A stretch of DNA of 49,380 bases from Lamprocystis purpurea DSM 4197 (GTDB lineage Bacteria > Pseudomonadota > Gammaproteobacteria > Chromatiales > Chromatiaceae): the NCBI RefSeq assembly GCF_000379525.1, contig NZ_KB902441.1:46934-96313 (forward strand). The letters run 5' to 3'. The notes beneath the pieces were generated by a model that ran no database searches, was not told where the DNA came from, and was given only the letters and a program-made list of their open reading frames with translations. The translations under genes were made by a program, and so were the position numbers. Of the stretch, positions 17,871 to 26,173 are shown piece by piece. The number at the start of each line of letters is the position of its first letter. Within the stretch, counting starts at the first letter, position 1.

Positions 17871-20800
17871 ATGAACTTCGACGACGCGATCGACCTGCAC
17901 GACCCTCAGCACTTGGACGCCCTCTCCGAGGAGCAACTGAACCAACTGCCCTGCGGAGCGATCCGGGTCGATACCGACGGGATCATTCTCTTCTACAGTC
18001 GGTCGCAGGCCGAGATCACGAATCGCGAACCGGAGGCGGTGATCGGGCGAAACTTCTTCTCGGACGTGGCGCCCTGCACCATCGTTCCTGAATTCTACGG
18101 ACGGTTCCGCCGGGGAGTTTTGACCGGCAACCTGAACACCACCTTCGAGTTCGTATTCGATTTCGAGATGCGACCGGTGCAGGTGCGCATTGCGATGCGC
18201 GCTTCCAACCGTCCGGGCGAATTCTGGATCGTCGTCGAGCCGCTACGCCGCTTGCCCCCGCGCAACGAACAGGCGGCCTATGACCTGATCTCCGGCAAGT
18301 TTTGCGAAACCATGGCCGGTCTGTCCGCGGCCTCGTTCGATTTTTCCCAGTGCGATGCGGAACCGATTGCGACCTGCGGCCTGATTCAGCCGTTCGGCTG
18401 CCTGCTGGTGCTCGACCCCAAGACGTTGCAGATCGATGCCTGCAGCGCCAACACGGGCATGTATCTCGGGCTGGACCCAGAGCAATTGCTCGGCGCGCCG
18501 GTGAGTCTGGCCCTGACGACAGGCGCTGCCGATCTGCACGCGTGTCTGGGGGCGGGCGCGGACGCCGCCGCCTTTCGTCCGTCTTTTTTCCGCGTAGCGG
18601 CACCCATGGGCAAACTGCCGCTCGAGGTGCGACTGCATCGCTGGCGCAATCGGCTGTTGTTGGAGGTCGAGCCCTGCGGCGAAATGGCGATGGATGAGCG
18701 TCTGCGCGGTTTCGATGTCGAGGCCTTTCAGCAGCGGTTGCACGCTTGCGCCGATGCGGTCGAGGTCTGCGGCGCGGCCGTCGCGGCGCTACGCCATCTG
18801 AGCGGCTTCGAGCGCGTGGTCGCCTACCGGTTCGAAGCCGAGGACGACGGGGTCGTGATCGCCGAGAGTCTGCTGCCCGATGCCTGGCCTTCGATCCTGG
18901 GGCTGCGCTACCCGGCGACCGACATCCCGCGCCAGGCGCGTGCGCTCTATCGCGAAACGCCGCTGCGCTACGCCCCCAGCCGCGATCACTCCGATGTCCC
19001 GCTGTTGAGCCGAACACTGGCCCCCGACACCATCGATATCGGCATCGCCCATCTGCGCGCCCAGTCGCCGACTCACCGCAACTATCTGAAACGCTTTGCG
19101 GTCAATGGCTCCATGTCGCTGTCTCTTATGTTCGAAGAGCGACTCTGGGGACTGCTGATCTTTCATCATCGCGCCCCGCATCCGGTGACCGCCGATGCGC
19201 GCCGCCGGCTGATCGAACTGGGCGGCTGGCTCTCGACCCGGCTGGCCCTGGTCGAGGAACGCGAACACAATCACGCCAGCGAACTGGGCATGGCAGAGGT
19301 CAACCGGATCGTCGGCGAGATCGACATCGAGCAGCCCTTTCCCGAGAGTTTCATCGGCAAAGAGCAACTGCTGCGCGACCTGATCGGCGCCGACGCCGTG
19401 CAGATCTACCATCATGGCCAACCACTGTTCATCGGGCACGACCTTGGTTTGTCGGCGGACGCGACCGCGGCGTTGCTCGTTTTTCTGCAAACCCGTCCCG
19501 GACCCGTCTGGAGCACCGATTGTCTCTCCGGCGAGTTCGAGCCGGCCGCGATCTATCCGCACCGGCTGGCCGGTGTCATGGTCATCTTCGTCGACGAACG
19601 GCGCGAGGACATCCTGGTGTTCGGGCGCCGGAGCACCAACTACGCCGTGAACTGGGGCGCCGATCCGGCCTCGCTGCCGTTTTCCGGCGGGGATAGCGAC
19701 CGTCCTTTCGGTTGGCCGAACCGAGTCTTCACGGTCTGGCAAGAAGAACGGACCCATCACGCGCGGCCCTGGTCGAAGGTCGCGCTGGCCACCGGGCTGG
19801 CGCTGAAAAATCTGATCCAGCAAGTGATCGTCGCCAATGCGGCGCATTTCAAACGGCTGGCCCAGTCGCTGGCGCGTCAAGGCGACCAATTGCGTCAGTC
19901 ACGCGAGGAGATGCGCCATCGCGCCCTGCATGACGCCCTGACCGGACTCCCGAATCGGGAACGCTTCCGCGAGGCACTGGCCGAGGCGATCGAGTCGAGT
20001 CGGCACGATGGCCGCACCTTCTCGGTCGCGCTTCTGGATATCGACCATTTCAAGACCATCAACGACACCCTTGGCCATGACAAGGGCGATATCCTGCTGT
20101 GCGCACTGGCCGAGCGGATCAGCGCGGTCTTGCCTGGCGATGGGCTGGCCGCCCGACTCGGCGGCGACGAATTCGTGCTGCTGCTGCCGCAACAGCCGGA
20201 CGATGATCCCTTCACGCAAGCGGTCCGGGTGGTCAGATCACTGCGCCAGCCGATCACCGTCGAGGGCGACAGTTTCTCCATCACCTGTTCGCTCGGTCTG
20301 GCCATCGGCGGCGCCGACTCCGACCCCGGCGAACTGCTCAAGCAAGCCGATCTGGCGCTCTACCGGGCCAAGGACGAAGGCCGCAACTGTGCGCGTCCAT
20401 TCGATCAGAACCTGGAAACACAGGCACTGAAACGGCTGGAAATCGACCGCGCCATCCTCGGCCGGTCGCCCATGGACGCGATCGAAATCCTGCTCCAGCC
20501 GCAGCTGCCGATCGCCGCCCTGAGCCGGCAACGACGTTTCGAAGTGCTGGCACGGTGGCGCACCGCGGCCGGCGATCTCATCATGCCGGGCGATTTCATC
20601 CCGGCGGCCGAGCGCAACGGGTTGATCCGCCCGGTGACGGCCGCCGTGCTGCGCCAATCCATCCGGCTGTTGCGCGAACTGCTCGAACAAGATAGCGAAG
20701 GCGCACTGCTCGCCATCAATGTCTCGGCCGCCGACCTGGAGGCCCGTTCTTTTTCAGGACGGTTGCTGGCGGACCTGCACGCGGCGGACGTACCGCCGGA

Positions 20801-21206
20801 TCTGCTCGAAATCGAGATCACCGAATCCCTGCTGCTGCGTATGACACCGAGCGTGAAGGCCTCGCTGCAGATCCTGGATCAGGGAGGGATCAAATTGTCG
20901 CTGGACGATTTTGGAACCGGCTTCAGTTCTATGGCCTATCTGCGTGAACTGCCGATCAGCAGCCTCAAGATCGACCGTGAGTTCATTCGCGGCGTCGAGA
21001 CGCCGCGCGACCGCAATCTGGTCGCCGGCATGATCGCGATGGCGCATTCCATCGGTAAAGAGGTGGTGGCCGAGGGCATCGAAACGCAACGGCAACTGAC
21101 TTTGCTCACCGAGCTCGGCTGTGATTGGGGGCAAGGGTATCTCTGGTCACGTCCTGTGCCGCCGGAACAGGCGCTTGCGACCGCGTGGTTAGCGATCAAG
21201 CCTTGA
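17871..21206 (+). CDS. ppd: PYP-bacteriophytochrome-GGDEF-EAL hybrid photoreceptor (Ppd type)
   Basis: The 1111-residue protein starts with a complete photoactive yellow protein domain (1-125). Key residues keep the canonical numbering: Tyr42, Gln46 (Glu46 in the Halorhodospira protein), Thr50, Arg52, chromophore Cys69 in VAPCT, and Met100. A bacteriophytochrome core follows: biliverdin Cys161 in SQCDAEPI, PATDIP with Asp351, His402 in SPTHRNYL, and a PHY domain to about 650. Next come GGDEF (ARLGGDEF, about 764-768) and EAL (EVLARW, DDFGTGFSS, VAEGIET). The known Ppd of Thermochromatium tepidum has this order. It should turn blue and red light into cyclic-di-GMP changes. The ATG at 17871 is chosen because it restores PYP numbering; a TTG at 17721 would read through the hemE remnant. 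Confidence 0.93.
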   Translation: MNFDDAIDLHDPQHLDALSEEQLNQLPCGAIRVDTDGIILFYSRSQAEITNREPEAVIGRNFFSDVAPCTIVPEFYGRFRRGVLTGNLNTTFEFVFDFEMRPVQVRIAMRASNRPGEFWIVVEPLRRLPPRNEQAAYDLISGKFCETMAGLSAASFDFSQCDAEPIATCGLIQPFGCLLVLDPKTLQIDACSANTGMYLGLDPEQLLGAPVSLALTTGAADLHACLGAGADAAAFRPSFFRVAAPMGKLPLEVRLHRWRNRLLLEVEPCGEMAMDERLRGFDVEAFQQRLHACADAVEVCGAAVAALRHLSGFERVVAYRFEAEDDGVVIAESLLPDAWPSILGLRYPATDIPRQARALYRETPLRYAPSRDHSDVPLLSRTLAPDTIDIGIAHLRAQSPTHRNYLKRFAVNGSMSLSLMFEERLWGLLIFHHRAPHPVTADARRRLIELGGWLSTRLALVEEREHNHASELGMAEVNRIVGEIDIEQPFPESFIGKEQLLRDLIGADAVQIYHHGQPLFIGHDLGLSADATAALLVFLQTRPGPVWSTDCLSGEFEPAAIYPHRLAGVMVIFVDERREDILVFGRRSTNYAVNWGADPASLPFSGGDSDRPFGWPNRVFTVWQEERTHHARPWSKVALATGLALKNLIQQVIVANAAHFKRLAQSLARQGDQLRQSREEMRHRALHDALTGLPNRERFREALAEAIESSRHDGRTFSVALLDIDHFKTINDTLGHDKGDILLCALAERISAVLPGDGLAARLGGDEFVLLLPQQPDDDPFTQAVRVVRSLRQPITVEGDSFSITCSLGLAIGGADSDPGELLKQADLALYRAKDEGRNCARPFDQNLETQALKRLEIDRAILGRSPMDAIEILLQPQLPIAALSRQRRFEVLARWRTAAGDLIMPGDFIPAAERNGLIRPVTAAVLRQSIRLLRELLEQDSEGALLAINVSAADLEARSFSGRLLADLHAADVPPDLLEIEITESLLLRMTPSVKASLQILDQGGIKLSLDDFGTGFSSMAYLRELPISSLKIDREFIRGVETPRDRNLVAGMIAMAHSIGKEVVAEGIETQRQLTLLTELGCDWGQGYLWSRPVPPEQALATAWLAIKP

Positions 21207-21262
21207 TCATCATCCCGGCCAGGTCGTTGGCTGCCGGGTCGTTGGTCCGCACAGCGGACCCT
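21190..21262. terminator. Palindromes between convergent ppd and ligase genes
   Basis: gatcaagccttgatc (about 21194-21208) spans the ppd stop, and ggtccgcacagcggacc (21244-21260) lies immediately before the ligase stop. Both are hairpin-forming. They sit where two convergent transcription units end, so a bidirectional terminator is plausible. No U-tract is present. Confidence 0.45.
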
Positions 21263-22496
21263 ACTGCAAATCCCAATCCGTCGACTTACCGAGCCTCGTC
21301 CGCGGCAACTGCGCACCGACGGTGATGGTTCGGGGCCGCTCCGCGGGCGCTAAGCGTTCGGCGAGCCAGGCGTGAAGCCGCTCGGGCAGGTGCTGCGGAT
21401 CGGCACACCCAGCACCTGGAACGACGAATGCTTTCAGCCGTCCGCCCTGCTCGGCACTGGCCAGACGCACGAGTGCGTCAGCAACCTCCGGATGCTCGCG
21501 GATACAACGCTCGACACGCCGCGGAAACACATTGATCCCGCCGACCTGCACCGCGCCGTCGCGCCGTCCCAGAACATGGAAGCGGTCGTCATCGACCCAC
21601 TGGACCTGATCCGGCAACTCGGTCAGCACCGCCTCGCCAACCGCGGACAGGCGGGCGATGCGTGTGTTTGAGCTGCTATCGCGCAACCACTGCGGCAACA
21701 GCCGGAAAGGCGCATCCGGCGCCGTCCGCTCACCGATGCCGGCCGTCTCCGAGGCACCATAGACCTCGATGATCGCGGCGAACCCCGACTCGCCGAGCCG
21801 CCGCCAGACCGGTTCGGGGCAAGGTGCCGTGGATGAAACGGCAACGATATCCGCAGCGACCGAGACCGGACCGCGTGTCGCCAAGTCAAAAAAAGTCGGA
21901 TGGCCGATCAGCAGGTCCCCCGGCTGGGCCTGTCGCAACACGCTGCCCGGCAGCGCGTCACGCAAGTCGATCACCGGGATGCCCAGGGTGGCCGGCAGCA
22001 TCACGGAAAACAGGAAGCCGTAGATGTGGTGACTGGGTACGGCGCAAAGGAGACGTCGCCGGTCGTGCAACCGGTCGGCAAAGAAAGCAATCTCCTGCTC
22101 CAGAAAAGCCATCCGATGAGTACAGATCTTCGGCCGGCCGGTGGACCCCGAGGTCTGGAAGCTGATCGCCTCATCCCAGCGCGCCCGACTGCGCAGGATC
22201 GTTTCCACCCAATGATCCAATCGAGCGTCCGCCATCAGGGCATCATCGAGCCCGGTCTCGTGCAGGTGAAACTGGACCACGACGGCCGTCGCCAGATCCA
22301 AGAACTCCAGCGAGTCGAGACCCAGCGCCCCGAGATCCGAATGCAAGCCGGCGCCCCCCTGCCCGCCCCGCCCCTGGCACGCATCCGGCGCGCGCCGCAC
22401 CCCGAGCAGGCCGGGCCGCAACCGTGACACCTCCGCCGTGATCAGGTCCGACAGCAGACGCGAGACCGGAGCAGGTGCCCACCAGGGTTTCGACAT
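21261..22496 (-). CDS. pcl: 4-coumarate:CoA ligase of the photoactive yellow protein activation family
   Basis: The 411-residue AMP-forming ligase has the P-loop TSGSTGRPK, the adenylate motif EVYGASETAG, LGRRDGAVQVGGINVFP, and a C-terminal catalytic lysine in TRLGKSTDW. It is much shorter than plant 4CL (about 550), as expected for the PYP-type ligases that make p-coumaroyl-CoA for the PYP chromophore. It converges on the PYP-phytochrome gene, which supports this role. An N-terminal LGLDSLEFLDL stretch resembles an acyl-carrier motif. The ATG at 22496 is chosen for GAGG five bases upstream. The tyrosine ammonia lyase that supplies p-coumarate is not in the window. Confidence 0.8.
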   Translation of the reverse strand: MSKPWWAPAPVSRLLSDLITAEVSRLRPGLLGVRRAPDACQGRGGQGGAGLHSDLGALGLDSLEFLDLATAVVVQFHLHETGLDDALMADARLDHWVETILRSRARWDEAISFQTSGSTGRPKICTHRMAFLEQEIAFFADRLHDRRRLLCAVPSHHIYGFLFSVMLPATLGIPVIDLRDALPGSVLRQAQPGDLLIGHPTFFDLATRGPVSVAADIVAVSSTAPCPEPVWRRLGESGFAAIIEVYGASETAGIGERTAPDAPFRLLPQWLRDSSSNTRIARLSAVGEAVLTELPDQVQWVDDDRFHVLGRRDGAVQVGGINVFPRRVERCIREHPEVADALVRLASAEQGGRLKAFVVPGAGCADPQHLPERLHAWLAERLAPAERPRTITVGAQLPRTRLGKSTDWDLQ

Positions 22497-22577
22497 CATG
22501 ACCTCATACGCGCCTGGCCACATCGAGCAACGGCCCTAGAAAGAACATCAAGCCACCCCGGAAGATGACAGTCCCTC

Positions 22578-22671
22578 GTGGGAGCGGCGTCCCGCCGCGA
22601 TGCGGTGTCGCGGTGACCGCGAACGCTGCGGCTGCGCGCCCGGCCCCGTCGCGGCGGGACGCCGCTCCCAC
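22578..22671. repeat. REPIN-like pair of inverted REP sequences
   Basis: gtgggagcggcgtcccgccgcga at 22578-22600 is matched by its near-exact reverse complement tcgcggcgggacgccgctcccac at 22649-22671. Each arm also folds on itself (ggcgtcccgcc). Two REPs facing each other about 48 bases apart are the REPIN design mobilised by RAYT transposases; no such transposase is in the window. It lies between the ligase and membrane-protein genes. Confidence 0.75.
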
Positions 22672-22768
22672 GCAGTCGCTACGCGACTTGCGGACAGGCA
22701 GTCGTTGGCCGGAACGACGATCAAGGCCGCGCGAGCTGGCATAGGATGTGATACGGATCGCCTTCGAC

Positions 22769-23308
22769 TCAGGTTTCGTGATGTTGCGCCGAGCGTTCCT
22801 CGGGAATAATCCGCGCCTCGGGGTTGGGGAACCGCTCGACCACCCAGGCCGGCAATTTTGCCTGGTTGGCGTGATAGAGTGCGTCGGATTCCACGATAAC
22901 CAGCACCAGCACCGTGACCATCACCGGCAGGATGCCGGTTCCGACGACCAGGGCGATCACCGCCTCCTTCATCATTCCGCCATAGGTATGCGCCGCCCAG
23001 CCGAGCACCAGGAACACAAGCAGCATCAGCAGCATGAAGAGAAAGATGCGACTGCGGCGCGCGCACACCTGCCAGTGACACATCACATACCAGGGGTCGC
23101 TGGCCTTGGACCGATTGGCCCGCCATAGAATGTAACCCAACAGGCTGAATGAAATGGCGGGGATGATCGCCATCACCCAGGGGAACGACCCCGCCAGACC
23201 TCCGGCGCCAACGGTGATCAGAATGTGGTTGCCGATCAGGTTGGTCAGAAAGATCTCGTGAGGCACGTTGGCTCGTTTGATCTGGTCGTTGCTGACGTCA
23301 AAGCGCAT
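22769..23308 (-). CDS. Small hypothetical membrane protein
   Basis: From the ATG at 23308 the product has 179 residues (MRFDVSNDQIKRANVPHEIF at its start). About four hydrophobic spans are seen: around residues 25-60 (HILITVGAGG to LLGYILW), 75-95 (IFLFMLLMLLVFLVLGW) and 110-130 (VIALVVGTGILPVMVTVLV). The C-terminus is charged and cytoplasmic or exposed. The longer reading upstream to 23560 is composition-wise non-coding. Family not identified. It is divergent from the sigma54-driven SIR2-like gene. Confidence 0.65.
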   Translation of the reverse strand: MRFDVSNDQIKRANVPHEIFLTNLIGNHILITVGAGGLAGSFPWVMAIIPAISFSLLGYILWRANRSKASDPWYVMCHWQVCARRSRIFLFMLLMLLVFLVLGWAAHTYGGMMKEAVIALVVGTGILPVMVTVLVLVIVESDALYHANQAKLPAWVVERFPNPEARIIPEERSAQHHET

Positions 23309-23476
23309 GATGTGGAACAGGGTCTGCAAAAGGGCTCGGAAGCCGGGAGTCGGATAGGCGGATGGCTTCGCCCGATCAACGCCGCGATGCCTGCCGCCGG
23401 CTCGCCACGCGTGGGCCTGATACATCCTACGCGGTTCAAGCGCAGGATGCTTGCGGACCTGGACCTGGTTCTCGCC

Positions 23477-23492
23477 TGTAATAAAAGCGACA
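23477..23492 (+). promoter_or_regulatory. Candidate NifA upstream activator site
   Basis: TGT-N10-ACA fits the NifA binding consensus. It lies about 214 bases before the sigma54 promoter of the SIR2-like gene, slightly distal but within the known range for NifA. The motif is short, so chance occurrence is possible. Confidence 0.5.
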
Positions 23493-23690
23493 AGGCACGT
23501 CAAGTAACCTGCGAGACACCTCAGCCCATGGCGTGACCCATCTGTCTTAAATCCTCTCACAGCGACACGCAGGCACGCAGAAGAAGCAACTCGCAGCGGC
23601 GCCTTACCTCTCTGAGATCAAGACCAAGAGCGGGTCAGCCAGACGCCGGGCAGCGGCGCGATCAAGACATAGCACGTCGTTCGACATTAC

Positions 23691-23705
23691 TGGCACCGGT
23701 CTTGC
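23691..23705 (+). promoter_or_regulatory. Sigma54 (-24/-12) promoter of the SIR2-like/hemerythrin unit
   Basis: TGGCAC-CGGTC-TTGC matches the sigma54 consensus TGGCAC-N5-TTGC exactly. Transcription should start near 23717, which excludes the GTG at 23706 and supports the GTG at 23748 as the start codon. Confidence 0.85.
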
Positions 23706-23747
23706 GTGATTTCACAATCCACAATAGCAAAAAACAGGAAATCCCCG

Positions 23748-24635
23748 GTGAATCCTCAACTGCATACACTGGCGCAAGGCATCCGTAGCGGTGACATTGT
23801 CCCTTATCTCGGCCCCGGCGCCTTGACCGGCGCGACCGACACGGCCACCGGCCAACCGATGCCTGCGGACAGCGACAGCCTGATCCTCGCGATGAACAAT
23901 GGCAAACCCATGTCGGAAAAGCTCATGTGGGAGTTTCCGCGGGCCGCCATGAACGTCGAGTTGAAACGCGGGCGGGGCGCCATCACCCGCTTCCTGAACG
24001 CGACCTATGCGGAACGCACCTGGACCCGCGCCCCGCTCCACGCCTGGCTCGCCTCCCTGTTGCCGCGCTATGTCATCGACACCAACCGCGACACCCAACT
24101 CCAGACCTCCTACGCCGGAGTACCCCACACCCTGGTGCGCGGGATCAGCCGCGTTGCCGGGACCGATTACCGCTTCCGCATCGACCACTACGACGGCGCC
24201 GCCTATCGTGAAATCGCGCAGGAGGCGGTCGATCCCACGCTGCCGGTGCTGTTCAAACCCATGGGCAGCCCGCTGCCGGATGCCGTCTTTATCGCCTCGG
24301 ACGCCGACTACGTGGACTATCTCACTGAACTGATGGGCGGCTTTGCCATCCCGTCATTCGTCAAGTCGTACCGGCAGGGCCGGCAGTATGTTTTCTTGGG
24401 GTTGCGTCTGTTACGGGATACCGAACGGATGGTGATGTCGGATATCATCTACGGCGCAGGCGCGCCGGCCGGTTGGGCCTTGATCCCGGAGCCCTCGGAG
24501 AAAGAACAGCGGTTCTGCGACCGACAGGGGATTGAGATCATTGCGGCGGATATCCCCGATCTGCTGGCGGCGGCGCAGTCCGGGGCGCGCGCGGCAGCGG
24601 GCGACGCCGACACCCGCCCGCAGATCGGCTCCTGA
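23748..24635 (+). CDS. SIR2-like domain protein in the NifA/sigma54 regulon
   Basis: The 295-residue protein resembles the SIR2-like (SIR2_2) fold seen near nif genes. It opens with HTLAQGIRSGDIVPYLGPGA, a nucleotide-binding-like loop. Farther in are VIDTNRDTQLQTSY, LPVLFKPMGSPLPD and FLGLRLLRDTERM, consistent with the Rossmann-like core of SIR2 relatives. Canonical deacetylase catalytic residues were not found. A role in NAD metabolism or in sensing is inference only. The GTG start at 23748 has AGGA nearby and lies 43 bases after the sigma54 -12 element. The hemerythrin gene follows after 85 bases. Confidence 0.65.
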   Translation: MNPQLHTLAQGIRSGDIVPYLGPGALTGATDTATGQPMPADSDSLILAMNNGKPMSEKLMWEFPRAAMNVELKRGRGAITRFLNATYAERTWTRAPLHAWLASLLPRYVIDTNRDTQLQTSYAGVPHTLVRGISRVAGTDYRFRIDHYDGAAYREIAQEAVDPTLPVLFKPMGSPLPDAVFIASDADYVDYLTELMGGFAIPSFVKSYRQGRQYVFLGLRLLRDTERMVMSDIIYGAGAPAGWALIPEPSEKEQRFCDRQGIEIIAADIPDLLAAAQSGARAAAGDADTRPQIGS

Positions 24636-24720
24636 GACACCAAGACGAATCCAGTTGCCACCAGTCGGGCGCGCGTCGCGCGGCCCGCGGGGCAGTCAAC
24701 ACGGCGCACCCGGAGATGCC

Positions 24721-25149
24721 ATGCCCCTGATTCTCGATTTCGAGTCCCGCTTCCTGCTTGGCATTCCCGCGATGGACCATGTGCATCGTGAGCTGGTGGA
24801 ACTGCTCAACCGCATGGCCGATGCGGGCAACGCCACCTTCGCCTATCTCTATCCCGATCTCGTCAACCACACGCACGCCCACTTCGCCAATGAAGAGGTG
24901 CTGATGCGTCAGAGCGGCTTCCCGGCCATGCAAGAGCACATGGACGAACATGCACGGCTACGCGGCGAATTGGATGCGTTCGGTCAGGCACTCGACGGGA
25001 GGCGCATCGACGCGACCAGGGCCTTTGTGGCTCAGCAACTCCCCGCCTGGTTCGCGCGCCATACCACCACCATGGACAGCGCACTCGCCGCGCATCTGAA
25101 GGGAACCGCACGGATCAAGAAACCACCACCCCAAGAAATCGTTCGCTAG
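24721..25149 (+). CDS. Bacteriohemerythrin
   Basis: The 142-residue single-domain hemerythrin binds O2 at a diiron site. Ligands are visible: His22 in MDHVHREL, His54 and Glu58 in HAHFANEE, His73 and His77 in EHMDEH, and His114 and Asp119 in ARHTTTMD. The first MD-x-x-H motif is intact. There is no fused signalling domain. It is downstream of a sigma54-controlled gene and faces the draG operon tail to tail. A role in buffering or delivering oxygen near nitrogenase is therefore likely but inferred. The ATG has GGAG upstream. Confidence 0.92.
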   Translation: MPLILDFESRFLLGIPAMDHVHRELVELLNRMADAGNATFAYLYPDLVNHTHAHFANEEVLMRQSGFPAMQEHMDEHARLRGELDAFGQALDGRRIDATRAFVAQQLPAWFARHTTTMDSALAAHLKGTARIKKPPPQEIVR

Positions 25150-25170
25150 TCAGCGAAACATGTCCACTTG

Positions 25171-26112
25171 TCATTTCATCATGCAATGCGGCGACATCCG
25201 CAGCAAGGCCCGCGCCTGATCGCGGCAGGCGATTGCCGCCTTAGGCTCCAAGGCCGTCAGCCAGCGTCGGGGAATGGCGTCGTATCCATAGAGCGCACCG
25301 GCGATCATCCCCAGGATCGCGCCCGTGGTATCGGCATCGCCGCCGCGATTCACCACATCGATCAGCGCGCCCTCAAAGGTGTCGGTGGCAAACAGTGCCT
25401 GAAATACGGCCCGCAGGGTCTCGACCAGAAAACCACCGGGGTTTTCCATGCGCCGCCGGTCGTAGCGATAGAGGGGTTGCTCCGCCACCAGCGCCTCGGC
25501 CAAACCCTTGAGATGGCCCATATCGCCCCCGAGTAAGGCGGCCTGCACCATACGGATGACGGTGAGCGTCCCGGTGTCGCCCACGGCACTATGGTGCGTC
25601 GTATGGGACTGAATACGATTGGCTTGAGCGACCAGACTGCTTTCGGCACCCAGCGTGCACAGCGCGATTGGCAATGACCGCATACAGGCGCCGTTGCCCG
25701 CATCGTAGTCGTTCTCCGGCATCTGTGTCGCACCGGTCAGACGGTACTGGGAGATGCCGCGGCGCACCGTATGACCGATGTCCACCGGCTTGCCGCGCAT
25801 CCACTCGCTGAAAGCGGCCGCCACGGCCCCTGCCTCCACCCGCCCCTCGGCCAGGATCGCGGTCCCTAAGGCCAGGCTCATCTCGGTATCGTCGGTCACC
25901 TGGCCCTTACGCAGCCGTAACCAGCCGCCGCCGCGAATATCCTGATGAATACCGAACTGCTCATGGATCTCGCGCGGCGTCAGAAACTCGACCGTGGCGC
26001 CCAAGGCGTCCCCCACGGCCATCCCCACGTAGGCCCCGACCGCCCGCGCTTGCAGCGCGTCGGCCGAACACTCGGACCCGGACAGATCAGCTGTCAGTTC
26101 CAAAACAAACAT
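25171..26112 (-). CDS. draG: ADP-ribosyl-[dinitrogen reductase] hydrolase DraG
   Basis: DraG removes ADP-ribose from an arginine of the nitrogenase Fe protein and so reactivates it after an ammonium or darkness switch-off. The 313-residue protein has the dimetal motifs VTDDTEMSLAL near residue 75 and NRGGDADTTGAILG near residue 255, and the fold signature GMAVGDALGATVEF. The ATG at 26112 is chosen because the longer reading to 26202 adds a low-complexity segment overlapping the preceding gene region. It is the last gene of the nifB operon. Its counterpart draT is not in the window. Confidence 0.9.
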   Translation of the reverse strand: MFVLELTADLSGSECSADALQARAVGAYVGMAVGDALGATVEFLTPREIHEQFGIHQDIRGGGWLRLRKGQVTDDTEMSLALGTAILAEGRVEAGAVAAAFSEWMRGKPVDIGHTVRRGISQYRLTGATQMPENDYDAGNGACMRSLPIALCTLGAESSLVAQANRIQSHTTHHSAVGDTGTLTVIRMVQAALLGGDMGHLKGLAEALVAEQPLYRYDRRRMENPGGFLVETLRAVFQALFATDTFEGALIDVVNRGGDADTTGAILGMIAGALYGYDAIPRRWLTALEPKAAIACRDQARALLRMSPHCMMK

Positions 26113-26173
26113 CGGCTCTGCTCGACTGGTTGAACGGGTCGACGGAATGGGTCGACGACCGGGGCAGACCTGC

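Larger units (their letters stand above)
23309..23747. other. Intergenic region with nif-type control elements
   Basis: This 439-base interval separates the divergent membrane-protein and SIR2-like genes. It holds one NifA-type site (23477-23492) and one sigma54 promoter (23691-23705). No credible gene was seen. A segment around 23340-23460 (including gatacatcctacgc) looks like degraded dispersed repeat. Confidence 0.6.

Noticed and set aside
23309-23560. N-terminal extension of the small membrane protein
   Set aside because: Composition is non-coding and it overlaps a candidate NifA site and repeat-like DNA.
23706-23747. GTG at 23706 as start of the SIR2-like gene
   Set aside because: It lies upstream of the expected sigma54 transcription start near 23717.
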